Shown: piece after piece, positions 32,891-44,949 of the stretch
How the letters are laid out: every line of letters starts with the position of its first letter
Numbering within the stretch: the stretch's first letter is position 1
Origin: Lunularia cruciata
Taxonomy: Eukaryota; Streptophyta; Marchantiopsida; Lunulariales; Lunulariaceae
Reading direction: 5' to 3'
DNA length: 64,000 bases
NCBI GenBank assembly: GCA_948567375.1
Contig: OX419759.1
Coordinates: forward strand, 11,066,744-11,130,743
Translations under genes and position numbers: made by a program
Notes under the pieces: generated by a model
Databases searched by the model: none
Told to the model about the DNA's origin: nothing
What the model saw: only the letters and a program-made list of their open reading frames with translations

Positions 32891-35380
32891 TTTGTGCTCT
32901 CAATCCCAATCACCCACTCTTGCAATTCATCAAATTGCTCAAAGGCTTCAAGATTTGAAAATAATCTAGCTAAACAACTCCACTTCTTCTATGCCAAATG
33001 TATAAGAGAATAAATGTAACTAGAATTTGAGACATGAACTATCACTCCATACTGTAAGTCATCTTAATTCTTTGAATGCTCCATGCTTGTGATTATGTTT
33101 GACTCCATATATTTTTGACACTCAACAACTTGAACCTTAACTTGAACTAAATCAACAACTTCAACTATGATTGGGCAGTCCTTTAAACGTGTGCCAACAA
33201 TATTCAATCCATGGGCCGCAATCCCTAATTAACCAAAGCTACTAAAGAAACATAAGCCTAAGTAATACCAATAGAAATATGATACATTTGGGGAGCAAGA
33301 GTACTTGGTAATGCATGACAATAAGCAGCATATACTCCTCTTCCAACACATTTTCAATAGAAATTCTTAGGGATCTAAGCATAAGCTTTTTCTTTGAGTG
33401 CCAAATCACCTATAGCGCATCAAGCTCCAATATATATGACCAAGAAATAGCACCAAAATAGTCAACTCTTGCAAAAAATATCATGAGTTTCATTGCTCTT
33501 GTTGTTGTGAGGCACTTTTTAATAAAATGCTCAAGAATTGGGATGTAATCTGTATGTCAAATTCCTCTCAAAAATAAATTTTGACAAAAAATCAAGATTG
33601 GATTGGATTCTATCAACCACTAAGGAAGAAGTCGGAAACCAAGTTTATTATAGATATAGAAGAAGGGGTATGCTTGCAACTCAAGCATGTGACTCTAACA
33701 TTGTCTAATTGCAACATTTGTGGTTTTGCATAATGTAACAATTTCCATACTCTAAAGGACTAGTCTACCAAAATTTTCAACTCTTGATCCCAATGAAGAC
33801 CAAAACATGGATAAGTTATTTAGGAACTTGGAGTGAAAACTGTCATGCATATAGACATTGTTACACAACATACATTACTATCAACATCACACACTATAGA
33901 AGCACAACTCACGTATAAGTTATACATGGACTCTAAAGTGCTACAATAATCTATTTGTTTCTCAACTCAAATCATACTCAATCAGATTAGTAATTGATCT
34001 ATCACTCAATAATCGACCAACAACTGGGCACTAATTGTAGTCAAGCTACACCCACTCTAACTAAGAGAATCCAGGTGATACTCACCGGTCTCTATCCACC
34101 ATAGCCAAGAAGTTGAAGGCTCAAAATCAAAGAAATGAGCTCTTTAGAGTTGCACTTCAAAAGTATACCCCTGAACTTGACCTAGGTCTCAAACCCTAAT
34201 GGTCCCATTGATGGCACATCCAACAGTGGGAAGAGTGCAAAGTGATGATAGGCCCCACCATGTAGTCAATACCTTGAACAAAAAATCTGATCATCAACAA
34301 GTAATCTATTTGTAACTATTAAAATACCTCTAAAGTCCAAGCATCTAAGGGTGACATACAAATGGCATGACAACTATTGTGCATATTTACATTGCTACAC
34401 AACATACATTGCTATCAATATCACACACAATAGAAGCAAAACTCACATATAAGTCATGCATGGACGCTAAAGTGCCACAATTGTCCCCTTAGCTGGCGGT
34501 TAGGTCCCTCTAACTCCATATAGCCATCTATGCCAAGTATATGGTATTCCATATGGCAGGCAAAAGATCAAGAGGCCAAGTGCTATGGAGCCCTATTGTT
34601 AGTTGCGTGTATGCAATGTATACCATATAAAGGATGAACTAGCTATAGGTCAAGTACATCTAGGACATAACTACTATCCTTGAGGAACCACCATGAGGGG
34701 AAGAGTCAAACATACCATATGCCATCCTCTTGAATAACTATCACACACCAACATAATAGTAGCTCCACCAAAAGAGCCACATAACATACACCTCAAGCAT
34801 GCCCATACAAGTGTCAAGCCTGGGTCCATAATACTATCAATGTTTGAAAGGTGGCATGGTGCACAATTGCACACATGATCCTTCCAAACAACACAATCAC
34901 GTCCTCTAAACACAAGGACTCCAAATGGAAAAAACTCACACACTCTCAAGATAGTGTAGCTTGTAGAAATATCAAGTGTTGTTGGTGTTGTTTGCTATAA
35001 ATATACATATTCACCTAGATGAGATCAATGGATCAAGGGTCTAGAATCTCCTCCACAAATAATAGCATAACATAATGTATCCTTATGTTGAGTAATTTCC
35101 AAGTTCTCAAAGGCAATTGGCATAACTCTCCAAAATATCTTTGCTTGTTGAGAATATGCGCTCACCTATACGTCTAGGTCATCCAAGTCTACAACTACTG
35201 TAACATCTTGACAAATGGCTATAGGTAAATCCGGATCTTGTCTATAGAGCAAAAAGTAAAGAGAGAAGGATGCTAAGGAGGCTTGCCAACTGAACCGATA
35301 GCCCATTGACAACCAAGGTAACTAGAGATCCCAATCTCCCAAGTGGCCTCTCTACAAACTATAATTTTGCAATCCTCCCT

Positions 35381-35707
35381 TCATTGTTTGAACCGCTCTT
35401 TTGTTAAGCCATCTACCTCAGGGTGATCTAAGGAGGTAGTATGATGATCAATCAAAGCCTTGTCATAGAAGACTTGAAACTCCCCATAGAACTTTATACC
35501 CTGATCAATCAAAACCTTTGTTGGTGCACCAAAAAGACTTAGAATCCAATCCAAGAACAAGTAAGCCGTCACTTCATTGGACTTGTCAGGAAATACCACA
35601 AACTCAATCGACTTGGAGAAGTGCTCCACCATCACCAAAGCACATGGATGATGTCTCATGGTCAATGATAAAGATTGAGCAAAGTTCAAACTCCAATAGT
35701 AACCCAA
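35381..35707 (-). pseudogene. integrase core fragment of element D
   Basis: A 108-codon frame with VMVEHFSKSIEF, the AYLFLDWILSLFGAP helix, VLIDQG with the second catalytic Asp, and HPEVDG near the Glu position. This is a gypsy-type rve core. N- and C-terminal parts are out of frame. Confidence 0.85.
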
Positions 35708-36399
35708 TCCTATGATAGGTAATGGGTATAACTATGGCATAAGAGCACTAAATGAGGCTCTGACTTGTCGCAAACCACACATCTGGCAACAAATTGTGCA
35801 CATTGGTTTGCATATTGCACCACCAATAATGACCCTAGAGTAAGCTTTATGTACACTTTACTCCAAATGTCCTAGCTCTTCATGAGCATGATGGACAAAC
35901 TATGGTCTCTAAGATGGAAGTGGTATTACTCACACTCTATCATCCTCCTATCTGCAAAGAAGATGTCTGCTTTCCAATCTGAACCATTCGGCTTGCTGAA
36001 GAACATGATCTCTCCTTGGTCCCAATTATGCCACCCACAACACCAGTGTGAAGATAGTCCATCACTAAGATATCATTATGAATGTCTCGCTGAATTGTAC
36101 CACTAATTTCCACTCTTTGGATCTATGACCTCAATAACTCTTCTTGTATGCATTGAGAGAGATACTACAAAAGCCTCAAAAAAATATGCATAAAAGACAA
36201 ATGCATGCTAACCTGGCACCATCTCCTCATCTAAGTTACCATGCCAACGTGCTGCAATCTGATCCTGCTGGTTGGGACATGGATTTCTACTCAACCCATC
36301 TGCATCATGGTTCACCACTCCAAATCTATGAATAATTGTGAAATCATACTCTTGTAAAATCAAAACCGATCATGCAAGCTTTCTTGATAGCTTGTCAGA

Positions 36400-37480
36400 C
36401 TCTATCAACCACTTCAATGGCTGATGATCAATGATGAGAGTTAAGGGGTTACCAAACAAGTAAGATAAAAAAATGTGCTATTGCCTATATTGCTACCAAG
36501 CACTCTCCCTCATATGAACTATACTTCACTTCCATTGAATTGTTGGAGTGACTAGCATAGACCATCACAAATTCCTTCTCTTCATCATCATGTTGGGTGA
36601 GCATTGCTCCAAGCCCCAACATACTTCAATCATTATGAACCTAAAATGGCCATCCTTTGATTGGTCTCCTCAAAATAGGAGCAAATGTCAACCTCTCTTT
36701 GAGCTCTACAAAAGCTCTCTCCTACTCATCTTCCCAACACCACTCTTATATAAGCTTGGTTAGCTTTGTCAAGGCCTTGGCAATGCATTAAATCCTTTAA
36801 CATATTTGTGATAGAAGTTTGCCAACCCAAGGAATGCTCGCACTTTGCTGACATCCCTAGGCCAAGGAACATGTGCAATAGCCTCCACCTTGGTTTGTTG
36901 AACACCAAGTCCTCCAGGGTAGATAGTGTGGACCCAAATAGTCAACTTGTTTCTAGAAGAACCTACACTTCTAGGGATGTAATTTGAGTATATGAGATCT
37001 CAACCTCTCAAACCCATCCAACAAATGTCTCTCATGCTCCTCCTTTTTAGTGTTATAGACCAAAATGTCATCAATGTAACATTGAGCAAAATCTAGTCCC
37101 ACTAGGATCTTGTCCATGACCCTCTAGAACTTAGTAGGAATGTTCTTTAACCCAAATGGTAAGAACCTCCACTTATATAATACATCTTTACCATGAGGAT
37201 CAATAGTCCAAAATGCTATCTTGGACTTATCCTCCTCCTTGATTGGCAATTGATGATATCATGATTGAAGATCCAAAGTACTAAAAATCTTTGCATGCCA
37301 AATTGCATCAAAGATCTCATCTGGTGTATGCATGACATACCAGTCAACCTTAGTCTATTGATTGATAGGACGGTAATCTCCACACATCTGCCTATTTGTG
37401 TAGTTGCCATGCATGTCCTTCTTGGCTACAATCACTATAGCTAATGCATACTCTCCTTGTGAAATCTCCACCAAACTAGC
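36400..37480 (-). pseudogene. reverse transcriptase/RNase H remnant of element D
   Basis: It is recognisable in scattered frames. The catalytic block CYIDDILVYN is encoded at 37,052-37,081 (minus). FSTLDLQS-YHQLPIKEEDK lies upstream near 37,250 and an LPFGLKN block near 37,150. RNase H traces continue to about 36,400. Many stops are present. Confidence 0.8.
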
Positions 37481-37962
37481 CTAAAAAAGATCTCTACTTT
37501 GCCTTTGAGTCAATGCTCACTCCATATCACTATATCTATAGGGATGTCAAAAAATTGGTGTATCATTTGTAAGCTCAATCCAATTACCAAGTCTTTTCAA
37601 AGCACCCAAATCCTTCATATTGAAAGCAAAACAACTTGTGTAGCACCTCAAGAGCCTCCAAACTCTCGTCTTTCTATTCTTGGAAGCTTGGATCCAACAT
37701 CTAGCTCCCAAGTATCATTTGTCTTTGATGGAGGAATGGGAGACGTACTAACTGGTTGCTACACTAGGCCCTTGGTAGCAGTAGTGTCATGCACCCAACC
37801 ATTAGAGGTCCCTACCTCTATGTGAAAAACTCCCTCCACTCTGGTTGCAAGCTCCATATGTGCTCTAGCTACATCCCAAGTAGACCAAGGGTGTAATCCA
37901 AGTAGACCATGTTTACTTGGATGGACTCCAAGTAGACCACTCTCCCTAGTAGCTATTGGCTA

Positions 37963-38401
37963 TGTAAAACTCCAAGACCGAGGAGAGAAATAGGAGAATG
38001 GAAGCTCACATTGGGATGTTTGAATGAGGGAAAATTCCAAATACCTAGCATGAGCTTTGGCTTTGGTATTTATAGGTAGCATACAAAGTCCTTGAGAAGC
38101 TTCTCAAGAAGTTTCCTCAAACTGCTTTCTTAGAGTGCAAGCCAAGTTAACTAAGAAGTTTCTCAAGAAGCTTCCTTCTAGAAGCCGCCTACTTGGTTTG
38201 CAAGTTAAGCTAGTAAGAAACTTCTAGAAGCTTCCTTCTAGAAGCTTCCTTCTAGAAGCTACCTGCTTGGGGCACAAGTTAACTAGTTGGGAAGCTTCCC
38301 AAGAAGTTTCCTAGATGCTTCTAAAATATTATAGGCTAATTTGGTTTATTCTCTACTTTATTAGCCTTACTAACTACATCGCTAGACTCCATATTGTTAC
38401 A
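37963..38401 (-). repeat. 3' LTR of element C
   Basis: 439 bp, plus-strand start TGTAAAACTCC and end ATTGTTACA. It matches 43,208-43,618 along its length. It carries a minus-strand TATA box at 38,067-38,074 and the densest heat-shock-element array of the family. Confidence 0.95.
38085..38330 (-). promoter_or_regulatory. heat-shock-element array upstream of the LTR TATA box
   Basis: At 38,219-38,236 lies a perfect four-unit element of the form GAAnnTTCnnGAAnnTTC, followed by TTCTAGAAGCTTC and TTCTAGAA to 38,259. Further units lie at about 38,095-38,120, 38,150-38,185 and 38,288-38,325. On the minus strand the array is 15-260 bp upstream of TATAAATA at 38,067-38,074, as in heat-shock promoters. 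Confidence 0.65.
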
Positions 38402-38420
38402 TATTCCCCCACCGCTAGTT
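38402..38420 (-). other. polypurine tract of element C
   Basis: On the minus strand a GGTGGGGGAATA run abuts the 3' LTR. This is the usual plus-strand primer site of LTR elements. Confidence 0.75.
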
Positions 38421-38560
38421 GGTGATGTCCTCATCACCATTGAAGCTTCAAACTCATGGATGGCCATTTGTGCATTCTAGAGGTGAGAAAGAGGTTCCCA
38501 TGTGGCATCATGAACGGGATACCTTTTCCAAAGGACCTTGTATTCTGTATGTTGTCGGCG
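38420..38560 (-). pseudogene. chromodomain at the integrase C-terminus of element C
   Basis: In the minus frame it reads YKVLWKRYP.HDATWEPLSHL..A...IHEFE, the signature of a chromodomain (WKGYP..ATWEP). A stop falls after SHL. Its place, right before the purine tract, is where chromoviruses carry their targeting chromodomain. Confidence 0.85.
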
Positions 38561-38842
38561 TCCTTGTTGGATGTGGCAACATGCAAGGATACAATCAACT
38601 TCATACTCCTTATGATAATTGATAGGGATAGAGGGAGGAGGAGGTTGGACTCAAGAGGAAAAAGAAGAGGGGTTAGGAACAAAGGGTTTCAACTTGGAAA
38701 CATGAAAGATAGGATAGATGCACATATGAGAAGGCAAGGCAAGTTGATAAGCAACAAGAAAGACAACTTGGGTGACATCAAAAGGTCCTATCCATTTAGG
38801 GGTAAGTTTATGAACTTGGGTCTCAAGTAGGAGGGGTAGATT

Positions 38843-39216
38843 TCAAAAGGATAACATAATATTATCACCGACTTCAAAGCTGAGATCACAACAATGGTGG
38901 TCCATATATTGCTTTTGATGATTTTGAGCAACAAGGAGGTGAGATTTGGCTTGTTGGAGAGATTTGGATATGGTGGTCAAGAAGGTTGAAGTATGAGGGA
39001 CCTGAGATGGGAGAGAAGTAAGAAGAGAATCTAGGACAACCAAATCTTGGCCAAAATTGAGAAAGAAAGGAGAGAATCCGGTGCTTGCCTATTTATAATT
39101 ATCATATGCAAACTCCGTAGTTGCAAAACATTCATCCTAATTGGTATGGTGAATTTTGACAAAGGCACAAAGCATATCTTCCAAGGTGCAATTTGCACAT
39201 TCAGTTTGTCCATCAA
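38843..39216 (-). pseudogene. integrase C-terminal region of element C
   Basis: Two overlapping frames (39,216-39,031 and 39,043-38,843) hold the end of the core and the linker ending in QK.YMDHH....FEVGDN.MLS, typical of the gypsy integrase GPY/F-side segment. They are separated by a frameshift. Confidence 0.75.
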
Positions 39217-39616
39217 TTTGAGGATGATAGGCTATGGACAAAGCAAGTTTGATGCCAAGTATCTAGAAGAAGGCTTGCCAAAACTTTCTGGTGAGGCAAT
39301 GATCACGGTTGGAGATGAGTACACGTGGTATCCCATGATGTTTGAATACATTATCAAAGTAAAGTTACACCAAGGTTGGAGCATCCACATTATCAACAGT
39401 TGGTGCCAAATGGATTTGCTTACTAAGCTTATCCACAAACACCACATTTGTTGTGTGACCTTGTTGTGTCTTGGGCAAGGAGGTGATGAGATCTAAGCTC
39501 ACATGTTCCCAACAAGTATTTGGAATGAGAAGTGGCTGAAGGAGTCCACTCGGCTTCTGGTTATTGGCCTTGTTGCGTTGACAACTCTCACACGATCAAA
39601 CAAACTCTTGAACATC

Positions 39617-40018
39617 TCATGTCATGTTGGGCCACCACCATTGGCGTTGGACGGTACCCAAGGTCTTGTCCACCCCCATGTGACCAACTATTGGTAGATC
39701 ATGGGCTTCCTGAAGGCACACAAATAGGAGATCACTTTTGGCTGGAACATAGACCTGATCCACATGGAATAGAAGGCCTTCCTTCAAGGAGAAGGTGTTG
39801 TACTCCTTGTCACCTATTGTCAGACGACCATGTACTATTTGGAAGAAGGGATCTTGTTGTAGAGTTGACCAAAACTTGTTATGGACCTTAGGGTCAATTG
39901 ACATCGTTGTAATTGCCACCGTGATGAAAGGAAGAGACTTCAAATCATATCGTCGTGATAGAGCATCAGGGATAACATGAAACCAACCTGGTTTGTACTC
40001 AAGTTTGATGTCAAACAA
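39617..40018 (-). pseudogene. RNase H tail and integrase zinc-binding domain of element C
   Basis: 133 codons. EYKPGWFHVIPDALSRR (end of RNase H, usual N.VADALSR) is followed by the spacer and H......GHMGVDKTL....WWWPNM, the HHCC start. The catalytic core continues in broken frames to about 39,050. Confidence 0.88.
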
Positions 40019-40213
40019 TTGGACTTACTTTTCCCATTGATGATGTCGACTCTTCATGTGTTCCATGTGTAAGGTTTACAACAATGGCTTGTGATCAGTT
40101 CACATGATCACTTGTGTCCCCAAGAGATAATGTCACGATACCTTGGTGGCATATACCATCGCAAATTGTTCTTGATCTCAAGCAAAGTAATTTCTTTTAG
40201 CTGTATTTACTCA

Positions 40214-40489
40214 CTACGACACAAAGGCAATGGGATTTAGTCCATTTGGGAATTCTTGTTGCAACACAACTCCAATTGCAAAGTTAGAAGCATCAAAATC
40301 AACCACACAAGGTAGTTGAGGATCATATGGTTGAAGAATGGGTCTTGAAGACACCATATGCTTTAACTTCTGGAATGCTTTTTTATGCTTGGTGGTCCAT
40401 TGGAAGCTCAAGTTCTTTCCTAAGAGGTCAATCAATGGTGCAGTCACATGAGCATGATAGTGGATGAACCATTGATAAAAATTGGCCAA
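40214..40489 (-). pseudogene. RNase H N-terminal part of element C
   Basis: 91 codons. NFYQWFIHYHAHVTAPL..L, then W......AF..LK, then VVDFDASNFAIGVVLQQ with the first catalytic Asp kept (unlike element B). Confidence 0.88.
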
Positions 40490-40654
40490 TCCATTGAATG
40501 CTCATACTTCTATAGCATCCTTTGGGGTAAGCCAATCACTAATGGCCTTGATTTTCTCTTCTTCCATCTTGATCCTCTCTAATAAGAGCTTATGACCCAA
40601 GAAGGTAACCTCCTTCTGCCAAAAGGTACACTTCAACTTCTTGTAGTAAAATTT

Positions 40655-40969
40655 CTATTGTTGTAGTCGTCTTAGGACTTCTTGCACATGATTCATGTGC
40701 TCTATCTTTGTCTTACTATAGATTAAGATATCATCCAAGAACACCACCATGAACCAATACAATAGTCCATCCAACACCCAATACATCTGACCCATGAAGA
40801 CCGCTAGAGCATTAATGAGTCCAAAAGGTAAAACTCTCCACTCTAAATACCCATACCTTGTGTGAAAGGCAATCTTTTGCACATCCTCTCTATTAATAGG
40901 AATTTGCCAATAGTTGTTGCAAAGATATAACTTGGAAAAGTAGCATGCTCCACTTAGTTGATCAAGCAA
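40655..40969 (-). pseudogene. reverse transcriptase palm of element C
   Basis: 104 codons. YFSKLYLCNNYWQIPI, LPFGLINA and VFLDDILIYSK with the two catalytic Asp. It is separated by stops from the upstream RT start. Confidence 0.9.
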
Positions 40970-41105
40970 GTCATCGATCTAAGGCAAGGGATATATATTC
41001 TTCACAGTTTACTTATTGAGCCCACGATAATCAATACAAAAAACAAAGTCCTCCATCCTTTTGTAGAACAAATAGTATTGGTGCTCCCCAAGGAGAGGTA
41101 CTATA

Positions 41106-41399
41106 TCATATGAAGTCCTTCTCCAACAACTCTATAAGTGTTGTTTGCAACTCCTCCAACTCCTTTGGTGAGAGCTGATAGATTAGTCTACTCATTGGAG
41201 TACTCCTTGGCAATAACTTGATCTTGAAGGGCATACCTTGATCAAAGGGTAATCCCTTTGGCATATCATCCGGAAACAAGTCTGTAAACTCATGAGCTAT
41301 CCGATCAACCATTGCTTGATGAGGCTCTTGGCCCTCCTTAGATTGTTCTTGTGCAACCGGCTTGATCCACACCACGAATACAAATTTATCTTCCTCCAA
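41106..41399 (-). pseudogene. reverse transcriptase N-terminal region of element C
   Basis: 97 codons. EFTDLFPDDMPKGLPFDQG and Y.LSPKELEEL....EL, the usual gypsy RT lead-in. The equivalent stretch in element A stops at 19,811. Confidence 0.88.
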
Positions 41400-41606
41400 A
41401 GCTTGCTCTATGGCTGCTCTTTGCCAACCAACTTCCCTTCCAAGGCCTCATCTCTTCCAAGCTTGCTCCATGGTTGCCTTCTTGGCAAACTTCCCATCTT
41501 GGGACTCATCTTCCTTCAAGGTTTGCTCTATGGATACCTTCTCAACAAACTTCCCGTCTTGGGGACTGATTATTCTTAGATGTCTTACTGAGAGGTGCCA
41601 AACAAC

Positions 41607-42002
41607 CTAGTCAGAAATTCTTACCTTGGTGTTATACTTGAATTTTTCATTGGGTCCAATCAAATTGAACCTTATGACATTCAACCAAGGTAGACCCAGA
41701 ATGATATCATAGTGTAGAGGTGCAACTACAAACCTCATACACTCCAAATACTCTTTCCCAATCTTGAAGGTAACAGGATGTGAGGTACGGGATGCAGAAC
41801 CTTGTCTACCATCCACCATCATCAATCTACTTCCAATCACTAGTTTGATAGGAATACCCAATTCCTTTGCTACTTGCATAGACATGCAATTCTCCAAACT
41901 TCCAAAATCAACCAAAATCTTACAACCCCGATTAGATATTGTACCTTGCAGGTGAAGCAAACTTGCATAGGTCAAGCCTTCAATCCTATTGGAACTAATC
42001 AA
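41607..42002 (-). pseudogene. retropepsin-like protease of element C
   Basis: 131 codons. ILVDFGSLENCMSMQ has D-F-G instead of D-[ST]-G. The ending ILGLPWLN matches the conserved I[LV]G..WL. It is closely related to the element A protease at 19,064. Confidence 0.85.
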
Positions 42003-42112
42003 GCTCCTAGTAGGCGGCTCTAAATCTCCTATTGGGATTCTTTGTTTCCCTGATCATTTTGTTTTACAAACTCCATCTTGGCAACTTGTCAAGGTTGTCC
42101 ATTCTTAAGTGG

Positions 42113-42154
42113 ACATTTAGCAATGTGATGTTCAACTTGGCGACAATAAAAACA
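42113..42154 (-). pseudogene. gag zinc knuckle of element C, intact
   Basis: C-F-Y-C-x4-H-x4-C, a complete CCHC knuckle within an otherwise decayed gag (42.1-43.2 kb). A short basic tail follows. Confidence 0.8.
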
Positions 42155-43207
42155 ACCTTCATTTTGTCATAATCTTTCTCTATCCGTTGTACCAAATGAT
42201 CTCCGTGGGATAGCATCAATCTTCATTGGTATCGGTTCTTCCACTCGTGTGTAGTGTACTGGTAGGCTTTGTGAAGGTTGAGGTCGAGACCAAGTTGTTG
42301 CAACCAAGGAATTAAAATACTTAGCCAATTGCATGGCTTCTTGTACATTTTATGGCTCCTGCATGGTCACCTCCAATTTGGTTTGTGACGTCCATCCTTG
42401 CACAAATGGATCCAGAATTTCACCTTCTTGGATATTTGGAATTTGCATGATGATGTTTTGGAGTTGTGTGATGTAGCTCCTTACTGAGCCAATCTATTTC
42501 AACTCGACCAATTTATCTTGTGTGGCTCAAGTGGTATTTATAGTTTGAAATCGACCAAGTATTGCATCCTTGAATTTTGCCCATGTCAAAATTAGTGCAA
42601 CAATCTATCGCTTAGTTTGCTCTACTCAAAATTGCCACCAAAGTTTTGCTGCACCATCCAATTGGCTAGAAGCCAAGAGAATTTGTTTCTGCTCATCTTG
42701 AAGATTGGTGGCTTCAAAGTAACATTCACACAGTCAAACACAAAATTCTCCATTGTGCTCAGAAGATTCTTGCCTTCAAACACCTTGGGTTTTGGAAATC
42801 AAATGTGATCTTCTCCATCTCAAACTGGCACTCTCTCTATATGTTCTTGTCGTTGCTGGTCTTGTTCATCTAACAATCAAGTAGGATGCTCAATTTGTTA
42901 TTGCATTGCAAGGATAACGTCCGGTATTGCCACCATAACTACTACTTTATTCCACTACACTCAATTTATCTAATTGATTAACACATAGATACAACACATC
43001 CACCGTTCTCCATAAATTACAACCGGAAGTATCAAGGGTTCCTCAAACACGATGATCATATGCAAAAAATCCTACCCAAAGTGCAAAGTGATGAATTGTG
43101 TGAAATGATGTTTGGGTAATATCTGGACATGAAAATCCCAATGGTTTGGTGGAAGTGGATTCGGTGGTCCATAAATTCCATCCATCCCATTCCTACTCTA
43201 ATACCAA

Positions 43208-43618
43208 TGTAAAAGACCAAGACCAAGGAGAGAAATAGGAGAATGGAAGCTCACATTGGGACTCTTGAATGAGTGAAAACTCTGAATGCATAGCATGAGC
43301 TTTGGCTTTAGTATTTATAAGTAACAAACAAAGCTCTTGAGAAGCTTCTCAAGAAGATTCCTCAAGCCGCTTTCTTAGAGTGCAAGCCAAGTTAACTAGG
43401 AAGTTTTTAAAAAAACTTTCTTCTAGAAACCACCTACTTGGTGTGCAAGCTAAGCTAGTTAGAAGCTTCTAGAAGCTACACACTTGGGGTGCAAGTTAAT
43501 TAGTTGGGAAGCTTCCCAAAAAGCTTCTTAGATGCTTCTAGAATATTATAGGCTAATTTGGCTTATTCTTTACTTCATTAGCCTTACTAACTATGTCATT
43601 AAACTCCATATTATTACA
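43208..43618 (-). repeat. 5' LTR of element C
   Basis: 411 bp, plus-strand TGTAAAAGACC...ATTATTACA. It has a minus-strand TATA box at 43,312-43,319 and heat-shock-type units between 43,335 and 43,550 (GAGAAGCTTCTC, GAAGCTTCTAGAAGC, GGGAAGCTTCCC). The primer-binding site follows immediately below 43,208. Confidence 0.93.
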
Positions 43619-43620
43619 TA

Positions 43621-43878
43621 CTGTGTGCCAAGAATACCATGTCCATTTGGCCCATTGCCCCTAACATATGCTTGAATTGTCTCAATAGGCACATAGCTCA
43701 CAAGTGTTTGAGTGGTGATGCCTATCAAGTTTATCCTATGCTGCTCTACCAAGCCAAGGCTCACAATTTGGGTCAAACAATTTAGGTTCATAGCTTGACC
43801 TAACGCTTGACATCTAGATGCCTCTACCACTATATTACTACTATTCCATTCCAATAGTAATACTAGTGTAGAAACCAA
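43621..43878 (-). pseudogene. protease-region fragment of element D
   Basis: The frame up to the element C insertion. The stretch LIGITTQTLVSYVPI and the Cys/Leu-rich start suggest a retropepsin region, but no D-[ST]-G is seen. The frame runs into the C LTR. Confidence 0.45.
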
Positions 43879-44949
43879 TCACTTCTCTCTCATTTTGGCA
43901 TTGGCTCCACCAATTGCTATAATTGTGAGTCCCATATATGTCCAAGTCATCCTTCTTGAAAAGCATGAGAGCTTGGGAAACTTATAAGTGTGAGAAAAGT
44001 GGCTTGAAGCTGTCCAATTAGGTTCACCATTGTCATAAGTGACCTATTAGCCACTACCACCATCTAAGATTGATGCCTAACATCCAAGATGTCATCAAAA
44101 ATGATGTGGTCTAGTCGTTGAATCCTATCATAAGTGCATTGTAGAACCTCTTTGGGTAAGAGGTTTGTCCACCAAAGACAAAGACAATGAGCCTATGATC
44201 TCACTCTAGCTGCATCTAAAAATACAATAGATCTTATCCAAGAATGGACATGATGTGTACTCGCCACCACTTTGGTGTGAGAATCACCCATCAAAGGGAC
44301 GTTCTCCAAAAAGTTAGCTAGAGAAATGGAGTAATGAACCTTGAGATGTTGTAGTATATGTAACATCTCCCAAAACACACTAGAACGGGCATCTTGAGGA
44401 CCTAGACCTTGGCCAAGATGTGTATGTCCCTAACATGGCCATCCCAAAATCACCAAATGACCAAGACCATGTCTCTCCAAGTCTTGTGTCCCCAGTAAGG
44501 AAATGTTTACTGATAGGATCTTTCGGTAATCCTTGACTGTTCACATTGGCAATAACTTAGGATACCAATAGGCCAAGTGTACCACATGATGTAGAGAGAC
44601 TCACCTAGTAGTCTCATCTCCCTCCACATACAAGTACCTCTGTACTCATATACCCACTTGTAGGACCACAACTAGTCTAGTGTTTATCCCACCGAATAAC
44701 TCCAATAAGCATACTCCCTCTACTAGAGATTGCTAAGCAATGAGTACGGTATCCGGTACGGTAACCACATCATCCTTACTCTTACAAAGCATGATAGCTA
44801 ACCGGAACACTAGGGTTGGGTCAACTCCCAATGTAAACATGTCACTAATTGAAAATAAAGGGCAATGCATAATCAACTAAGCTGCCTCTAACATCGTGCT
44901 AGACTTAATCCATGTAATAGTAGGTGGTTGACTAATAGGTAGTCTATCA

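Larger units (their letters stand above)
28110..34830. repeat. ~3.3-kb tandem segmental duplication
   Basis: The left copy (28,110-31,577) and right copy (31,578-34,830) are collinear and very similar. Each starts CCACCTTTAGATTTTCAACACGC-like and ends near TGGGTCCATA. The right copy lacks ~195 bp found at 28,880-29,085 and 21 bp near 34,333. A 106-codon minus frame (29,285-29,605 and 32,570-32,890) gives identical proteins in both. The unit contains R-family DNA plus the outer end of element D. Confidence 0.92.
37963..43618 (-). mobile_element. element C: complete but decayed Ty3/gypsy chromodomain retrotransposon
   Basis: Two LTRs (43,208-43,618 and 37,963-38,401) with TG..CA borders enclose a primer-binding site (TGGTATTAGAGT, just below 43,208), gag with an intact zinc knuckle, protease, RT, RNase H, integrase and a C-terminal chromodomain, then a purine tract (38,402-38,420). 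Length is 5.66 kb. It lies within element D. A clean 5-bp target duplication is not visible (GGCTA at one side, TACTG at the other). The LTRs differ by substitutions and ~28 bp of indels, so the insertion is not recent. Confidence 0.93.

Noticed and set aside
34674-34949. 91-codon minus frame with many Cys
   Set aside because: Lies in the outer part of element D within the tandem unit. The equivalent stretch in the left copy does not keep it open, so coding is unlikely.
37958-43623. Target-site duplication of element C
   Set aside because: Flanking pentamers (GGCTA and TACTG) do not match, so none is claimed.
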